64,000 nucleotides of DNA from Leptotrichia sp. oral taxon 498 (GCF_002240055.1 NZ_CP016753.1:930001-994000), one strand, 5' to 3'; shown: positions 41,502-51,849, numbered from the stretch's first letter. Translations and numbers: made by a program. The notes: generated by a model not told the origin, from the sequence alone.

Positions 41502-43220
41502 ATGGATTTTATGAAAAAATACGAATATTGGCTAAATTCAGATGCCATTGACGAAAAAGACAGGGAAGAATTGAAAAGCATCGCAGGGAATGAAAAAGAA
41601 ATAGAAGATAGATTTTTCAAAGATTTGAGCTTCGGAACTGGTGGAATTCGTGGAGTTCGTGGAATTGGAACTAACAGAATGAATAAATACGTAATTAGAA
41701 AGGTAACTCAAGGACTTGCAAATTATATGCTAAGTTTTGATGAAAAAGCTGCAAAAGAAAAAGGAATCATAATTGCTCATGACTGTAGAATAGGTTCGAG
41801 AGAATATGCGCTAAATACTGCAAGAGTAATGGCTGCAAATGGAATTAAAGCATATATTTATGAAAGTTTACGTTCAACTCCTGAATTGTCATTTGGTGTA
41901 AGATATAAAGGATGTATGTCAGGAATCGTTGTTACGGCTTCTCATAATCCAGCTGAATACAATGGATATAAAGTTTATTGGGATGATGGAGCACAAGTTG
42001 TTGATCCACATGCACCGGCAATTGTTGAAGAAGTAAATAAAATTTCTACATTGGAAGAAATAAAAGTTATTTCTGAAGAAGAAGGAAGAGAAAAAGGATT
42101 AATCATTCAGCTTGATCATAAAATTGATGATGACTATATAGCAGCAATTAAAAAACAAACTATACATACAGATATTCCAGGAAAAGAAGATTTCAAGATT
42201 GTTTATACTCCGCTTCATGGAACTGGTGGAAGACCAATGAAGAGAATTTTATCTGATTTTGGATACAATTTTGAAGTTGTAAAAGAACAAATTGAGCCAG
42301 ATGGAAACTTCCCAACAGTAGTTTATGCAAACCCAGAAGAAGTGGCAGCATTTAAATTGGGAACAAAATTAGGAAATGAAATTGGAGCACAATTAATTTT
42401 GGCAAATGACCCAGATGCTGATAGAATCGGTATTGCGATAAGAGATGACAAAAATGAATGGTACTATCCAAATGGAAACCAAGTAGGATTGTTGTTATTG
42501 CAATATTTATTGAATTACAAAAAAGATATTCCAGCTGATGCACAAGTTATTACAACAGTTGTTTCAACACCTATGATTGATGTTGTTGCACCTGCTAAAA
42601 ATGTTGGAGTTATGAAAACATTGACTGGATTCAAATACATTGGACAAAAAATTAGACAATTTGAACACAAAGAATTGGAAGGATCATATTTATTTGGATT
42701 TGAAGAAAGCTACGGATATTTGATTGGAACTCATGCAAGAGATAAAGATGCGTTGGTAACTTCAATGGTTATTTCTGAAATGGCAACTTATTACCACTCA
42801 AAAGGAACTTCTATTTACAAAGAATTACAAAAATTATATGAAAAATTTGGATATTATTTAGAAGGAATTAAATCAGTAATGTTAAAAGGTAAAGATGGAA
42901 TTGAACAAATGGCAGCATTAATGTCTAACTTGAGAGAAAATGTTAAAGATGAATTGCTTGGTAAGAAAATTAAAATTAAAAGAGATTTCTTCTCACACAA
43001 AGAACATAACTTGGAAACTGGTGAAGAAAAAGAAATTAAATTGCCAAAAGAAAATGTATTACAATTCGTGCTTGAAGACAATACATTCATTACAGCAAGA
43101 CCATCTGGAACAGAACCAAAAATCAAATTCTATTTCAGCGTAAATGCAGATTCTAGCGAAAATGTCAAAGCTAAACTTGATAAAACAATGGAAGAATTTT
43201 CTAAATTTATTGGATTATAA
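41502..43220 (+). CDS. alpha-phosphoglucomutase (phosphohexomutase family)
   Basis: 572 residues. Phosphoserine loop TASHNP (Ser147), metal loop DPDADRIGI (~302-310), sugar-binding loop GFEESYGY and C-terminal phosphate-binding RPSGTEPKIKFY. Interconverts glucose-1-phosphate and glucose-6-phosphate, linking glycogen or cell-surface sugar synthesis with glycolysis. Length fits the PgcA-type enzymes rather than the ~450-residue phosphomannomutases. TAGGAGGAA precedes the ATG. Confidence 0.93.
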   Translation: MDFMKKYEYWLNSDAIDEKDREELKSIAGNEKEIEDRFFKDLSFGTGGIRGVRGIGTNRMNKYVIRKVTQGLANYMLSFDEKAAKEKGIIIAHDCRIGSREYALNTARVMAANGIKAYIYESLRSTPELSFGVRYKGCMSGIVVTASHNPAEYNGYKVYWDDGAQVVDPHAPAIVEEVNKISTLEEIKVISEEEGREKGLIIQLDHKIDDDYIAAIKKQTIHTDIPGKEDFKIVYTPLHGTGGRPMKRILSDFGYNFEVVKEQIEPDGNFPTVVYANPEEVAAFKLGTKLGNEIGAQLILANDPDADRIGIAIRDDKNEWYYPNGNQVGLLLLQYLLNYKKDIPADAQVITTVVSTPMIDVVAPAKNVGVMKTLTGFKYIGQKIRQFEHKELEGSYLFGFEESYGYLIGTHARDKDALVTSMVISEMATYYHSKGTSIYKELQKLYEKFGYYLEGIKSVMLKGKDGIEQMAALMSNLRENVKDELLGKKIKIKRDFFSHKEHNLETGEEKEIKLPKENVLQFVLEDNTFITARPSGTEPKIKFYFSVNADSSENVKAKLDKTMEEFSKFIGL

Positions 43221-43612
43221 TTTTTTGAGTAAATGTTTTGAAAAATTTGATAGATTGAGAGAAAATAAAAATTTTATACAAAGTTTATAAAATTGAGTAA
43301 AAATTAAAGTAAATAAATAGATGAAAACAGGGAAATTTCTTGTGATGAGAATGATTTTCCTGTTTTTTTATTTGAAAATTGAAAATATTTTTGATTTATA
43401 TGAATTCTTATGAAAAATAGAGATTGAATTTGTTTTACTTACTTAAAAAATATAAATATTTTTAAAAAATGTATCATAAGTTACACGTCTTGAAGATAAA
43501 AATATGATAAAATAAAAGAAAGTTTTGCAATCAAATATTTTTTGAATAAAATTAACTTGTAAAAAGATTTTGAACTTTGATTAAAAAAATAAAGTATGAG
43601 GTGGTGTTTTTT
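43221..43612. other. 392-bp spacer
   Basis: Very AT-rich. Contains the terminator at 43324-43370 and then the promoter and leader region of the next gene. No small ORF with a ribosome binding site and no RNA fold that I recognise. Confidence 0.5.
43324..43370 (+). terminator. terminator of the phosphoglucomutase gene
   Basis: AAAACAGG (43324-43331) with CCTGTTTT (43359-43366), extended inward by partial pairing, then a T run. Confidence 0.75.
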
Positions 43613-45199
43613 ATGGAAAAAGCGAATATGAAGGATCATTTGAATATAAATTTTGATCTGATTGAAAAAATGACTGAAATTAAGAAAGATTATATAGAGG
43701 GAACGGCGGATGTTGAAACGACAAAAAGGCGGATAAAGGAAACTTTTAAGGATAAAAAGATAACTCCTGCTGAGTTTGCCTATTCTGAACAGAAAATAAA
43801 AGATTTGGGATTTGATGATGAGACTGTTCATGATAAAATGAATGATGTGCTTGATTTGTTTGATGAAATTATTGAAAGAGAGAAACCTTCGCTGCCTGAA
43901 GGACATCCAATAAAAACCTATTTGAGGGAAAATGAGGCGGCTAGAAAACTAATTGCTGAAATGAAGGAAGAACTGAATAAAAAATTTATAAAAAATAGAT
44001 GGCTGGAGTTTTACGATAAACTTTATACATTTAATTTGACACATTTGGCTAGAAAACAGCATCAATTATTTTCAATACTTGAAAGTAAAGGATTTGACAG
44101 ACCGTCTAGAATAATGTGGACTTTTGATAATGCAGTCAGGGATAATATAAGTGAGGCTAGAAAGCTTTTAATGGAAGATAAAATGGAAGAATTTTATGCA
44201 AAACAGGAAATTGCTTTGGAATTGACGTTGGATATAATGCACAAGGAAGAAGAGGTTTTATTTCCGACTTCACTTAAAATGATTACTGAGGAAGAATTTA
44301 GAAATATGAGAAGTGGGGATGATGAGATTGGATATTTCCTGATTGAGAAGCCTAAAGGATTTTTGCCTGAGAAAAAAGAGGAAAAAATTGAAAAAGAGGA
44401 AAATGCAAATATAAATACGTCTCAAACAGGTAACTTTATGAACGACTTAGCGGGACTTCTTTCAAAATATAATATGAATGCAGGTGGAGAAAAATCTGAC
44501 GTGTTAGATGTCAAACAAGGAAAACTTACTTTGGAGCAAATAAACTTGATTTTCCAACATATGCCAGTGGATTTATCTTTTGTGGACGAGAATGAGATTG
44601 TTAAGTTTTATACTGATACGAAACATAGAATTTTTCCTAGAAGTGCGGGAGTTATAGGGAGAGATGTTAAAAACTGTCATCCGAGAGAAAGTGTTGCTTC
44701 GGTTTTGGAAATAATTGATGCGTTTAGAAATAATGAGCAAGATGAAGTGGATTTCTGGCTTGAAATGAATGGGAAATTTATTTATATCTATTATGTAGCT
44801 GTGAGAGATGAAAATGGTATATTTAAGGGAGTCCTTGAGATGATGCAAGATGTTACGAGAATAAGAAGCCTTGAAGGAAAGAGAACGCTTGTAACTTGGG
44901 AAAAACCTAAAAAATCTGAAATTAATCGGGAAAATCAAAAAAATTCTAAAGAAGATAAAAATCCTTATGGATTAACAGAAAATACAATAATCGGAGAAAT
45001 AATAGATAAATATCCTTATATAAGAGAGTTTATGCCAACATTGTCGCCTACATACAAAAAACTGCTTGATCCAATTCAATATATGATAATGTCTAAAGTT
45101 GCAACGCTTGATATGATTGCGATGCGTGGTGGATTCCCTCTAGATGAATTAATAGATAAAATCTCAGATGAAATTAAAAGGCATGAATCTAAAAAATAG
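43613..45199 (+). CDS. DUF438 / hemerythrin-like / PAS / DUF1858 protein
   Basis: 528 residues. Order: DUF438 (~10-85: DYIEGTADVETTKRRIKETF), hemerythrin-like helices (~95-230: THLARKQHQLFSILESKGF, MHKEEEVLFP), a PAS domain (~290-415: FQHMPVDLSFVDENEIVKFY, RDVKNCHPRESV) and C-terminal DUF1858 (ENTIIGEIIDKYP). Such proteins are thought to sense oxygen, NO or redox state through iron or heme. ATG 43613 follows GAGGTGG. It ends 22 bp before exbB, so it may share its transcript. Confidence 0.87.
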   Translation: MEKANMKDHLNINFDLIEKMTEIKKDYIEGTADVETTKRRIKETFKDKKITPAEFAYSEQKIKDLGFDDETVHDKMNDVLDLFDEIIEREKPSLPEGHPIKTYLRENEAARKLIAEMKEELNKKFIKNRWLEFYDKLYTFNLTHLARKQHQLFSILESKGFDRPSRIMWTFDNAVRDNISEARKLLMEDKMEEFYAKQEIALELTLDIMHKEEEVLFPTSLKMITEEEFRNMRSGDDEIGYFLIEKPKGFLPEKKEEKIEKEENANINTSQTGNFMNDLAGLLSKYNMNAGGEKSDVLDVKQGKLTLEQINLIFQHMPVDLSFVDENEIVKFYTDTKHRIFPRSAGVIGRDVKNCHPRESVASVLEIIDAFRNNEQDEVDFWLEMNGKFIYIYYVAVRDENGIFKGVLEMMQDVTRIRSLEGKRTLVTWEKPKKSEINRENQKNSKEDKNPYGLTENTIIGEIIDKYPYIREFMPTLSPTYKKLLDPIQYMIMSKVATLDMIAMRGGFPLDELIDKISDEIKRHESKK

Positions 45200-45220
45200 T
45201 TTTATGGAAAGGAAAAATTA

Positions 45221-45847
45221 ATGTTGCTACACTATTTTATTTCAGGTGGAATATTTATGTGGGGAATACTGGCGACTTCAATTTGCGGAGTCGCAGTAAT
45301 TTTGGAAAAATTATGGATTTTTTTTACAATGGAAAAGGATTTTACAAAAGAGTATAGAAAAGAGCTGTATAAGGCATTGCAAACAAAGAGTAAAGAGGAA
45401 GTTATTAAGATTACAAATTCAAAAAGAGATTCAGTTTCTAGAATTATTACAAAAACAATGGAAAATATAGATTTGGATTTAAATAAAATTGAGGAATCAG
45501 AGAAGGAATATCTTGAGGAAATAATAAGAGAAGCTGTTTTGGCACAGACAGGAAAACTGGAAAAAGGGATGTGGCTTCTTGGGGCAGTAGTAAATACAGC
45601 ACCTCAGTTGGGGCTTCTTGGAACAGTTACTGGAATGATAACATCATTTTCGGCATTATCTGCAAGTGTGGAAAGTTCTAAAACAGTTGCAGCAGGAATA
45701 TCAGAGGCTCTGTACACTACGGCGTTTGGTCTAATTGTGGCGATACCTACTTTAATCTTTTACAATTACTTTAATAGAAGAATAGATGCGACAGCGTTGG
45801 AAATGGAGAGAGCGGCTTTGCATATTATGGGAAGAGTGAAAAAATAG
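45221..45847 (+). CDS. exbB: ExbB/TolQ-family proton channel protein
   Basis: 208 residues with three membrane helices (~10-30, ~110-135, ~155-180). MotA/TolQ/ExbB signatures: APQLGLLGTVTGMITSF and SEALYTTAFGLIVAIPTLIFYNYF. It forms the channel that uses proton motive force to energise TonB. GGAAAGG precedes the ATG. First of the exbB-exbD-receptor-tonB genes. Confidence 0.92.
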   Translation: MLLHYFISGGIFMWGILATSICGVAVILEKLWIFFTMEKDFTKEYRKELYKALQTKSKEEVIKITNSKRDSVSRIITKTMENIDLDLNKIEESEKEYLEEIIREAVLAQTGKLEKGMWLLGAVVNTAPQLGLLGTVTGMITSFSALSASVESSKTVAAGISEALYTTAFGLIVAIPTLIFYNYFNRRIDATALEMERAALHIMGRVKK

Positions 45848-45875
45848 AATTATAAAGTATTGAAGGGAATAAAAA

Positions 45876-46295
45876 ATGAAATTTTCTAATAGAAGAAATA
45901 GGCAGAATGCGGAAATATCAATGCTTAATCTTATCGATGTCATATTTATGTTATTAATATTTTTTATGATTGCCACGACATTTAATAAATATTCACAATT
46001 TCAGCTTTCTATTCCTAAATCGGATGCTAAATTTGATAAAAAAGAGGAGACGAAGGCAGAAATAATAGTTAATAGAGAGAAAAAAAATTTTTTGAAGTTA
46101 GGAAATAATATTAAAGAAATTTCGGGAGAGAATATTCATAATGAGATTTTGAGATTGCCAAAAGAGATGCTTGAAAATATGACATTGACGGCTGATGAGC
46201 ATCTTGAATATGGATATATTGTAGAAATAATGTCGAAATTACGTAATGAGAATGTAAAAAATGTTAGTCTTAATATACAAAAAAATGATAAATAA
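45876..46295 (+). CDS. exbD: ExbD/TolR-family protein
   Basis: 139 residues. One membrane helix with the essential acid in LNLIDVIFMLLIFFMI (Asp of LID), followed by a periplasmic domain. Partner of ExbB. GAAGGGAA precedes the ATG. Confidence 0.92.
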   Translation: MKFSNRRNRQNAEISMLNLIDVIFMLLIFFMIATTFNKYSQFQLSIPKSDAKFDKKEETKAEIIVNREKKNFLKLGNNIKEISGENIHNEILRLPKEMLENMTLTADEHLEYGYIVEIMSKLRNENVKNVSLNIQKNDK

Positions 46296-46362
46296 TAAAT
46301 ATTAATTTTAAGAAAAGGAGAGCGTGACAGATATATATAATTGTCATGCGGGAATGAAATTT

Positions 46363-48438
46363 ATGTTAAAAAAAATTGCAATTTTAAGTTTAATTTTAGC
46401 TAGTCTTTCTTTGTATGCAGAAGGAAAATACGAGGGAAAACTTGAAGAAACAGTCGTAACAGCGACAGGATTTAATGATAACATTGATAATCAAATAAAA
46501 AATGTTACGATTATTACGTCGGAGGATATTCAAGAAAAAGGGTATAATACTGTAGAAGATATATTAAAACAGGCACCAGGAGTTAATATCACACAAACTG
46601 GATTCGGTTCAGCGGTAGATATGAGAGGTCAAGGGAGATTTGGATTAGGAACGAGTGCAAACATTTCTAAAGCAGTTTCTTCAGTAAAAATCTTGATTGA
46701 TGGAGATATTGCTATGGATACGATTGATACTTCCCATGCTTATATTCCTTTAAATACAATATCAGTTAATGATGTGGAAAGAGTAGAGATAATAAATGGT
46801 GGGGGAACAGTTCTGTATGGGAGTGGAACTCGAGGTGGAGTTGTAAATATTATTACGAAAGATAGAACAAAAGAAGGAGCTTCAGGCAAAGCTTACTATC
46901 AAAATAGCTCTTATGGAACAAATAAATTAGGATTTGATGCTGGAATAAATTATGGTAATAAATTTATCATTGATTTGGGGTATGAAAATGTTAATGGAAA
47001 AGGATATAGAAGAGGTTCTAAAGAAGCGTATGAATATTTGAATGGGAGCTTGAAATATAATATAACAGATAATCACAGTTTGAAATTTAAGGCGGCGAGA
47101 TACAATTCAGAAGAAACATTGGCATCAGATTTAACAAAATCGCAACTTTTGAGTGACAGAAGACAGTCTGGGACTTTGAGTGATCTTGATGTTGATAGAA
47201 AAGAGTATAGCTTGGGATATGAAGGGAAAGTTACCGATAACTTGAAGTTATCATTGACAGGATATAAACAGGATACAAATAAAATTATGTACGGAATGCC
47301 TAAAACAAAATTTGAAGATAATAAAAAAGGAATCAATTTTAAGGGAAATTATGGACTTGAAAATGGGAATATAATTTTTGGATATAACTACATCGACCAT
47401 AAAGGAAGTAGAGAGCAAACTATATTTGGAACGCCAATTATGAATGTTGATTTGGCGAAAGAGACGAATTCGTTTTATTTGCTAGGGCGTCATAAAATTG
47501 TTGGCAATTTAGAAGGAACAGCAGGTTATAGATACGAAAGAGCGGAATATAAAACAAATAGGGAAGTTCCGTCTACGAGAATGCCGATACCTGGTGGAAG
47601 AGGCTTTGTGAATATTCCATCAAGAGAAATGCACGGTTTGAGAAAAGACAGTAATAGTGCTTATGAATTGGGACTTAATTACAAATATTCTGATACAGGA
47701 AATGTTTATGCCAAATATGAAAGAGGATTTAGATCACCAGCTGCAACAGAATTTGTTGATTATGCACCAGGAGCTAGAAATTATACTTTAAATAATTTAA
47801 AAACAGAAAAATTTAATACATATGAAGTAGGATTTAAAGATATGTTGTGGAATTCGTTTGTAAGTGCTACAGCGTTTCATACACGAACAGATAACGAAAT
47901 ATACTTGAATATGGATCACGGAGTATTGGGAGGACCAAGTACAGCAAGATGGACATTCCATAATTTAAAAGCTACCGAAAGAACAGGTGTAGAACTATTT
48001 GCTGAGCAATATTTAGGTAAATTGAGAGTAAATGAGTCGTTTACATACGTGAATGCTAAAATTAAAAAAGTGGGAGATGATGTACTAACTTCAACAACTT
48101 ATAATTTTAAAGATGGGCAAAAAATACCAGGAGTTCCATCTACAAAAGTTACATTAGGACTTGATTATGAAATAGCAGACGGTTTGAGAACTACTGCTAA
48201 CTTAAATTATTATTCAAGCTCAGTGGATACCTACAATGAAAAAATACCTTCATATTCTACAACAGATTTAGGTTTAAAATACAAACATCAAAGTGGATTT
48301 GGGCTTAATGCGGGAGTAAAAAATGTATTTAACAAAAAATATAATGTCGCTCAAGGAAAAGATCCACTTACAGGAAAGACAGTATATTCACCAGCTGACG
48401 AACGAACTTATTATATTGGAGCAAGCTATGAATTTTAG
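46363..48438 (+). CDS. TonB-dependent outer-membrane receptor
   Basis: About 691 residues. Signal peptide LKKIAILSLILASLSLYA, TonB box EETVVTATG, plug domain (TVEDILKQAPGVNITQ, VERVEIINGGGTVLYGSGTRGGVVNI), then a 22-strand barrel ending ADERTYYIGASYEF with terminal Phe. Takes up an iron chelate, heme, cobalamin or another scarce ligand; the substrate cannot be told. ATG 46363 is used because GGGA is 9 nt upstream and the signal peptide follows; a GTG at 46324 with AAGGAGA is an alternative. Confidence 0.9.
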   Translation: MLKKIAILSLILASLSLYAEGKYEGKLEETVVTATGFNDNIDNQIKNVTIITSEDIQEKGYNTVEDILKQAPGVNITQTGFGSAVDMRGQGRFGLGTSANISKAVSSVKILIDGDIAMDTIDTSHAYIPLNTISVNDVERVEIINGGGTVLYGSGTRGGVVNIITKDRTKEGASGKAYYQNSSYGTNKLGFDAGINYGNKFIIDLGYENVNGKGYRRGSKEAYEYLNGSLKYNITDNHSLKFKAARYNSEETLASDLTKSQLLSDRRQSGTLSDLDVDRKEYSLGYEGKVTDNLKLSLTGYKQDTNKIMYGMPKTKFEDNKKGINFKGNYGLENGNIIFGYNYIDHKGSREQTIFGTPIMNVDLAKETNSFYLLGRHKIVGNLEGTAGYRYERAEYKTNREVPSTRMPIPGGRGFVNIPSREMHGLRKDSNSAYELGLNYKYSDTGNVYAKYERGFRSPAATEFVDYAPGARNYTLNNLKTEKFNTYEVGFKDMLWNSFVSATAFHTRTDNEIYLNMDHGVLGGPSTARWTFHNLKATERTGVELFAEQYLGKLRVNESFTYVNAKIKKVGDDVLTSTTYNFKDGQKIPGVPSTKVTLGLDYEIADGLRTTANLNYYSSSVDTYNEKIPSYSTTDLGLKYKHQSGFGLNAGVKNVFNKKYNVAQGKDPLTGKTVYSPADERTYYIGASYEF

Positions 48439-48490
48439 AAAAGTGAGCTTATTTCATAAATTTGTTTAGAGCGTTAAAGAGAGGGAAAAA

Positions 48491-49681
48491 ATGAAATTTT
48501 ATATAATTTCAGTTATTTTAAATATTATGATTTTGTTTATTCCAGTAGCCTATTATACTTCAAATAGCAGTAAAAAAGAAAATAAGCAAAACGAGCCAAT
48601 AACAGTAAATTTAAGCGAAAGTGTATTCCAAAGTGTTTCACAAGGAACAACTGGAAATGAAAATATTGGAGAGAAAAATGGAGAATCTGGAAATAATGAG
48701 AGTGTAAAGAATTCTGATGACACTAAAAATACTGGAAATTCTGAAAAAATAAAAGTTTCACAAAAAAATGAAATCTCAAATTCACATTCTGAATCTAACT
48801 CAGAAAAAATTAATAACTTAAACGATCAGAAAGAAAGTCGGAAAACTGAAAATATTAAGACAATCTCACAAAATGAACAAGAAAAAGAAGAGCTAAAAGT
48901 ATTTCCATTAGAAAATAAGAAAAAGGATATTTCACAGGCTATTTCTGGTATTTCATCAACCTCACCTTTAGAATCAATATTTTCCTCAAAAAATACTGAA
49001 AAAATTTTACAAAAAAATGAGAACTTGAAAGTAATTTCAAAAGAAAATCTGACAAATGCAGTATCAACATCTACAAATATTTCAAAAAATATTTCAGAAA
49101 ACGCTGCTGGAAATCACAAAAATGATTCTCATACTTATAAAACAAGAACTAATAGTGTTGCTGGAAAAAATGAGAATCAGGGAGATGGTACTAATAAAAA
49201 CAGTAAAAGCAATTCTTTTATTCAAAAAGGAAGAAATAATGGGAATAATGGAAAAGATGGAAATAACAGGGGAAATATTAATGGAAAAGGTCAAAGTGGA
49301 GATAATTCAAAAACAGGAAATTTAGAAAAAATTAGCAAAAATTCTAGTAAAAATCATAATATTGAACGAAAAAGAAGTACTGAAAAAGGGGAAGAGGGAA
49401 ATGAGAATGTCTGCAATGAAGGGAAAGATTTTACAGTTTCATATAATCCAAATTTGAGTTATCCTATTGCAGCACGAAGACTTGGAGATAAAGGAGTTGT
49501 TACAGTTTCAGTAAAATTTCATTTCAATAGTAGTGGTTCTGTTAGTGTGATTTCAGTATCAGGCGGGAGCTCAATATTTCAGCAGGAGGCAAGGAGAGCA
49601 GCTAGAATAAGAGTGAAAATAAAAAATCCTGAAACTTTGAAATGTACGATAACAAAACCATTTAAATTTGAATATAAATAA
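48491..49681 (+). CDS. tonB: TonB-like energy transducer with Asn/Ser/Lys-rich linker
   Basis: 396 residues. N-terminal membrane anchor (FYIISVILNIMILFIPVAYY), about 270 residues of low-complexity Asn/Ser/Lys/Gly linker instead of the usual Pro-rich one, and a C-terminal TonB domain (YPIAARRLGDKGVVTVSVKF, GSVSVISVSGGSSIFQQEA, PFKFEY). It spans the periplasm and contacts the receptor encoded just upstream. GAGAGGG precedes the ATG. Confidence 0.9.
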   Translation: MKFYIISVILNIMILFIPVAYYTSNSSKKENKQNEPITVNLSESVFQSVSQGTTGNENIGEKNGESGNNESVKNSDDTKNTGNSEKIKVSQKNEISNSHSESNSEKINNLNDQKESRKTENIKTISQNEQEKEELKVFPLENKKKDISQAISGISSTSPLESIFSSKNTEKILQKNENLKVISKENLTNAVSTSTNISKNISENAAGNHKNDSHTYKTRTNSVAGKNENQGDGTNKNSKSNSFIQKGRNNGNNGKDGNNRGNINGKGQSGDNSKTGNLEKISKNSSKNHNIERKRSTEKGEEGNENVCNEGKDFTVSYNPNLSYPIAARRLGDKGVVTVSVKFHFNSSGSVSVISVSGGSSIFQQEARRAARIRVKIKNPETLKCTITKPFKFEYK

Positions 49682-49694
49682 TCTAAAAAAGGTT

Positions 49695-49726
49695 AAAAAG
49701 GGAGTTGTATTTCTCCCTTTTGTTTT
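49695..49726 (+). terminator. terminator of the exb-tonB operon
   Basis: AAAAGGGAG (49696-49704) with CTCCCTTTT (49713-49721) and a T-rich end. Confidence 0.85.
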
Positions 49727-49770
49727 ATCTGAAATTTTGTAATTTTTATTAAGATATTAATGCAAAAAGT

Positions 49771-49799
49771 TTGAAATCACATCTTACATATGGTAAAAT
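49771..49799 (+). promoter_or_regulatory. promoter upstream of hemW
   Basis: -35 TTGAAA (49771-49776), 17-bp spacer, -10 TAAAAT (49794-49799). Confidence 0.55.
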
Positions 49800-49831
49800 A
49801 TATTAAGTAATTTAAAAAAGGTAAAAAAATA

Positions 49832-51079
49832 ATGATTGAAGTAAAAAATATTAAAGCATCGAAGGAAAAAAATATTGATGCAATATACATTCATATTCCA
49901 TTTTGCAGTAAAAAATGCGAATATTGTGATTTTTGCACATTTGTGAGAATGGAAGAAGAATATAGAAAATATACGGATTATTTGATTAAAGAAATTAGAA
50001 TGTATCCAAAAATTAAATATGATACAATTTATTTTGGTGGAGGAACGCCTTCTCTGCTGCCTGTTGAAATGATAAGCGAAATATTAAATGAACTTGACTG
50101 GTCTAAAAATGCTGAAATTACGCTGGAATTGAATCCAACGGATATGACTTTTGAGAAATTGAAAAAAATTCGAGAAAGTGGAATAAATAGACTAAGTATT
50201 GGAATTCAAAGTTTTCAAGATCATGTTTTAAAATTTATTGGAAGGCAGCATAGTTCTGATGATGCAATAAATGTTTATAAAATGGCAAGAGAGGCAGGAT
50301 TTTTCAATATTACGGTGGATTTGATGTTCGGGATTCCTAATCAAAGTCTTGAGGATTTGCAAAGGGATCTTGATATTTTGCAGGGATTAAAGCCTGAAAA
50401 TGTTTCGATTTATTCGCTTATTTGGGAAGAAGGAACGGTTTTTTGGAGTAAGCTGCAAAAGGGTATTTTATCCGAAATTGATCAGGATTTGGAAGCGGAA
50501 ATGTATGAGAAAATTATTGATTTTTTTGAGAAAAATGGATATTGCCAGTATGAAATTTCTAATTTTGCGAGAATTGACGACAAAGATAAAGATGTTGAAA
50601 TTAATGAAATAAAAAAATTTGAAGATTTAAGAAAAATGCAGAAAAATGCGGGAAGACATAATTTGAAATATTGGCGAAATCAGAAATTTATTGGCGTTGG
50701 AATGAGTGCAGCTAGTTATTTTGACGATAATAGGCATAGTAATGTGCGGACTTTTAAGAAATATTATAATCTGATTGATGATGAGAAATTTCCAATTGAT
50801 GAAAATACAATTGAAAAAATTGATGATTTTGAAAAAGAAAAATTGAAAAAAATGTTGGGTTTAAGACTTATTGAAGAAGGGGTAAATTATAGTGAAAAAG
50901 ATGCCAAAAAAGTTGAAAAACTTATAAAAAATGGATTGATTGAAGAGTTTTTTATTGAAAAAAATGAAAAAATAAAATTTAAAAATAAAAAAAATTTTGT
51001 TAAAAATTATGAAAAAAGAATAAAATTGACAAAAAAAGGACTTTTTTTGGCAAATAATGTATTTGTTGAATTTATTTAA
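49832..51079 (+). CDS. hemW: radical SAM heme chaperone HemW-like
   Basis: 415 residues. YIHIPFCSKKCEYCDFCTF gives the CxxxCxxC cluster followed by the extra Cys typical of HemW; FGGGTPSLLP and IGIQSFQDHVLKFIGRQHS are family hallmarks. HemW carries heme to targets, whereas HemN is a coproporphyrinogen dehydrogenase. The C-terminal domain is long and Lys-rich. AAAGGT precedes the ATG. Directly after the TonB operon, which could fit a heme role for the receptor, but this is only suggestive. Confidence 0.9.
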   Translation: MIEVKNIKASKEKNIDAIYIHIPFCSKKCEYCDFCTFVRMEEEYRKYTDYLIKEIRMYPKIKYDTIYFGGGTPSLLPVEMISEILNELDWSKNAEITLELNPTDMTFEKLKKIRESGINRLSIGIQSFQDHVLKFIGRQHSSDDAINVYKMAREAGFFNITVDLMFGIPNQSLEDLQRDLDILQGLKPENVSIYSLIWEEGTVFWSKLQKGILSEIDQDLEAEMYEKIIDFFEKNGYCQYEISNFARIDDKDKDVEINEIKKFEDLRKMQKNAGRHNLKYWRNQKFIGVGMSAASYFDDNRHSNVRTFKKYYNLIDDEKFPIDENTIEKIDDFEKEKLKKMLGLRLIEEGVNYSEKDAKKVEKLIKNGLIEEFFIEKNEKIKFKNKKNFVKNYEKRIKLTKKGLFLANNVFVEFI

Positions 51080-51147
51080 AAAAAAGGTTATAATAAAATA
51101 ATTATAGATAACAAAAATTCTTTGATTTTTAAAATAGGAGCAAAAAA

Positions 51148-51837
51148 ATGGAAAAAAAAGAAATAAAACTTGATTGTGAAAAAATAAAAAAAAATTACAA
51201 CGAAATTTTGGAAGATATAAAAAAATACTCTTCTAATCCAGGAAAAGTGAAACTTTTGTTTGTCAGCAAATACTTTGATGTTTGTCAGCACAAAGAAATT
51301 GTCAAAATGGGATACAATTATTTCGGAGAAAATAGAGCGCAACTTTATCGGGATAAATTAAATGAAATTGGTAACAATGGTATCAAATGGGATTTTATTG
51401 GAAGATTGCAAAAAAATAAGATAAAGTATATAATTGATAGCGTAAATTTGATACATTCCATAGATTCATATGATTTACTTTTAGAAATCAATAAAAAGGC
51501 GACTGAACACGGAAAAATTGTAAATGGACTTCTGCAAATCAATGTTTCAAAAGAAGAGTCAAAAGCAGGAATTTATATCGACGATTTTGAAAAGAATTAC
51601 AAGAAATATTTTTCACAAGGTAATGTAAAAATAATAGGTTTTATGACGATGGCACCATTTTTGGCGACAGATTGTGAAATTGATAGTTATTTTAAAAAGA
51701 TGCAAGAATTGAGAGAAAAATTTTCAAAAAAATATGATTATTTGACAGAGCTTTCAATGGGAATGTCAAATGATTATAAAATTGCTCTAAAAAATGGTAC
51801 AACAATAATCAGAATTGGAAGCAAATTATTTGAATAG
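51148..51837 (+). CDS. YggS-family pyridoxal-phosphate homeostasis protein
   Basis: 229 residues. PLP-binding lysine in LLFVSKYFD, then FGENRAQ, WDFIGRLQKNK, and C-terminal MGMSNDYKIALKNGTTIIRIGSKLF. A single TIM-barrel domain like the N-domain of alanine racemase but without racemase activity; it buffers PLP. TAGGAG precedes the ATG. It lies 12 bp before sepF, an arrangement also known in Gram-positive bacteria. Confidence 0.93.
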   Translation: MEKKEIKLDCEKIKKNYNEILEDIKKYSSNPGKVKLLFVSKYFDVCQHKEIVKMGYNYFGENRAQLYRDKLNEIGNNGIKWDFIGRLQKNKIKYIIDSVNLIHSIDSYDLLLEINKKATEHGKIVNGLLQINVSKEESKAGIYIDDFEKNYKKYFSQGNVKIIGFMTMAPFLATDCEIDSYFKKMQELREKFSKKYDYLTELSMGMSNDYKIALKNGTTIIRIGSKLFE

Positions 51838-51849
51838 GAGGTTAGAATT

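Noticed and set aside
49050-49400. Overlapping ORFs in the tonB linker region on both strands
   Set aside because: They are by-products of low-complexity Asn/Ser/Lys codons in tonB.
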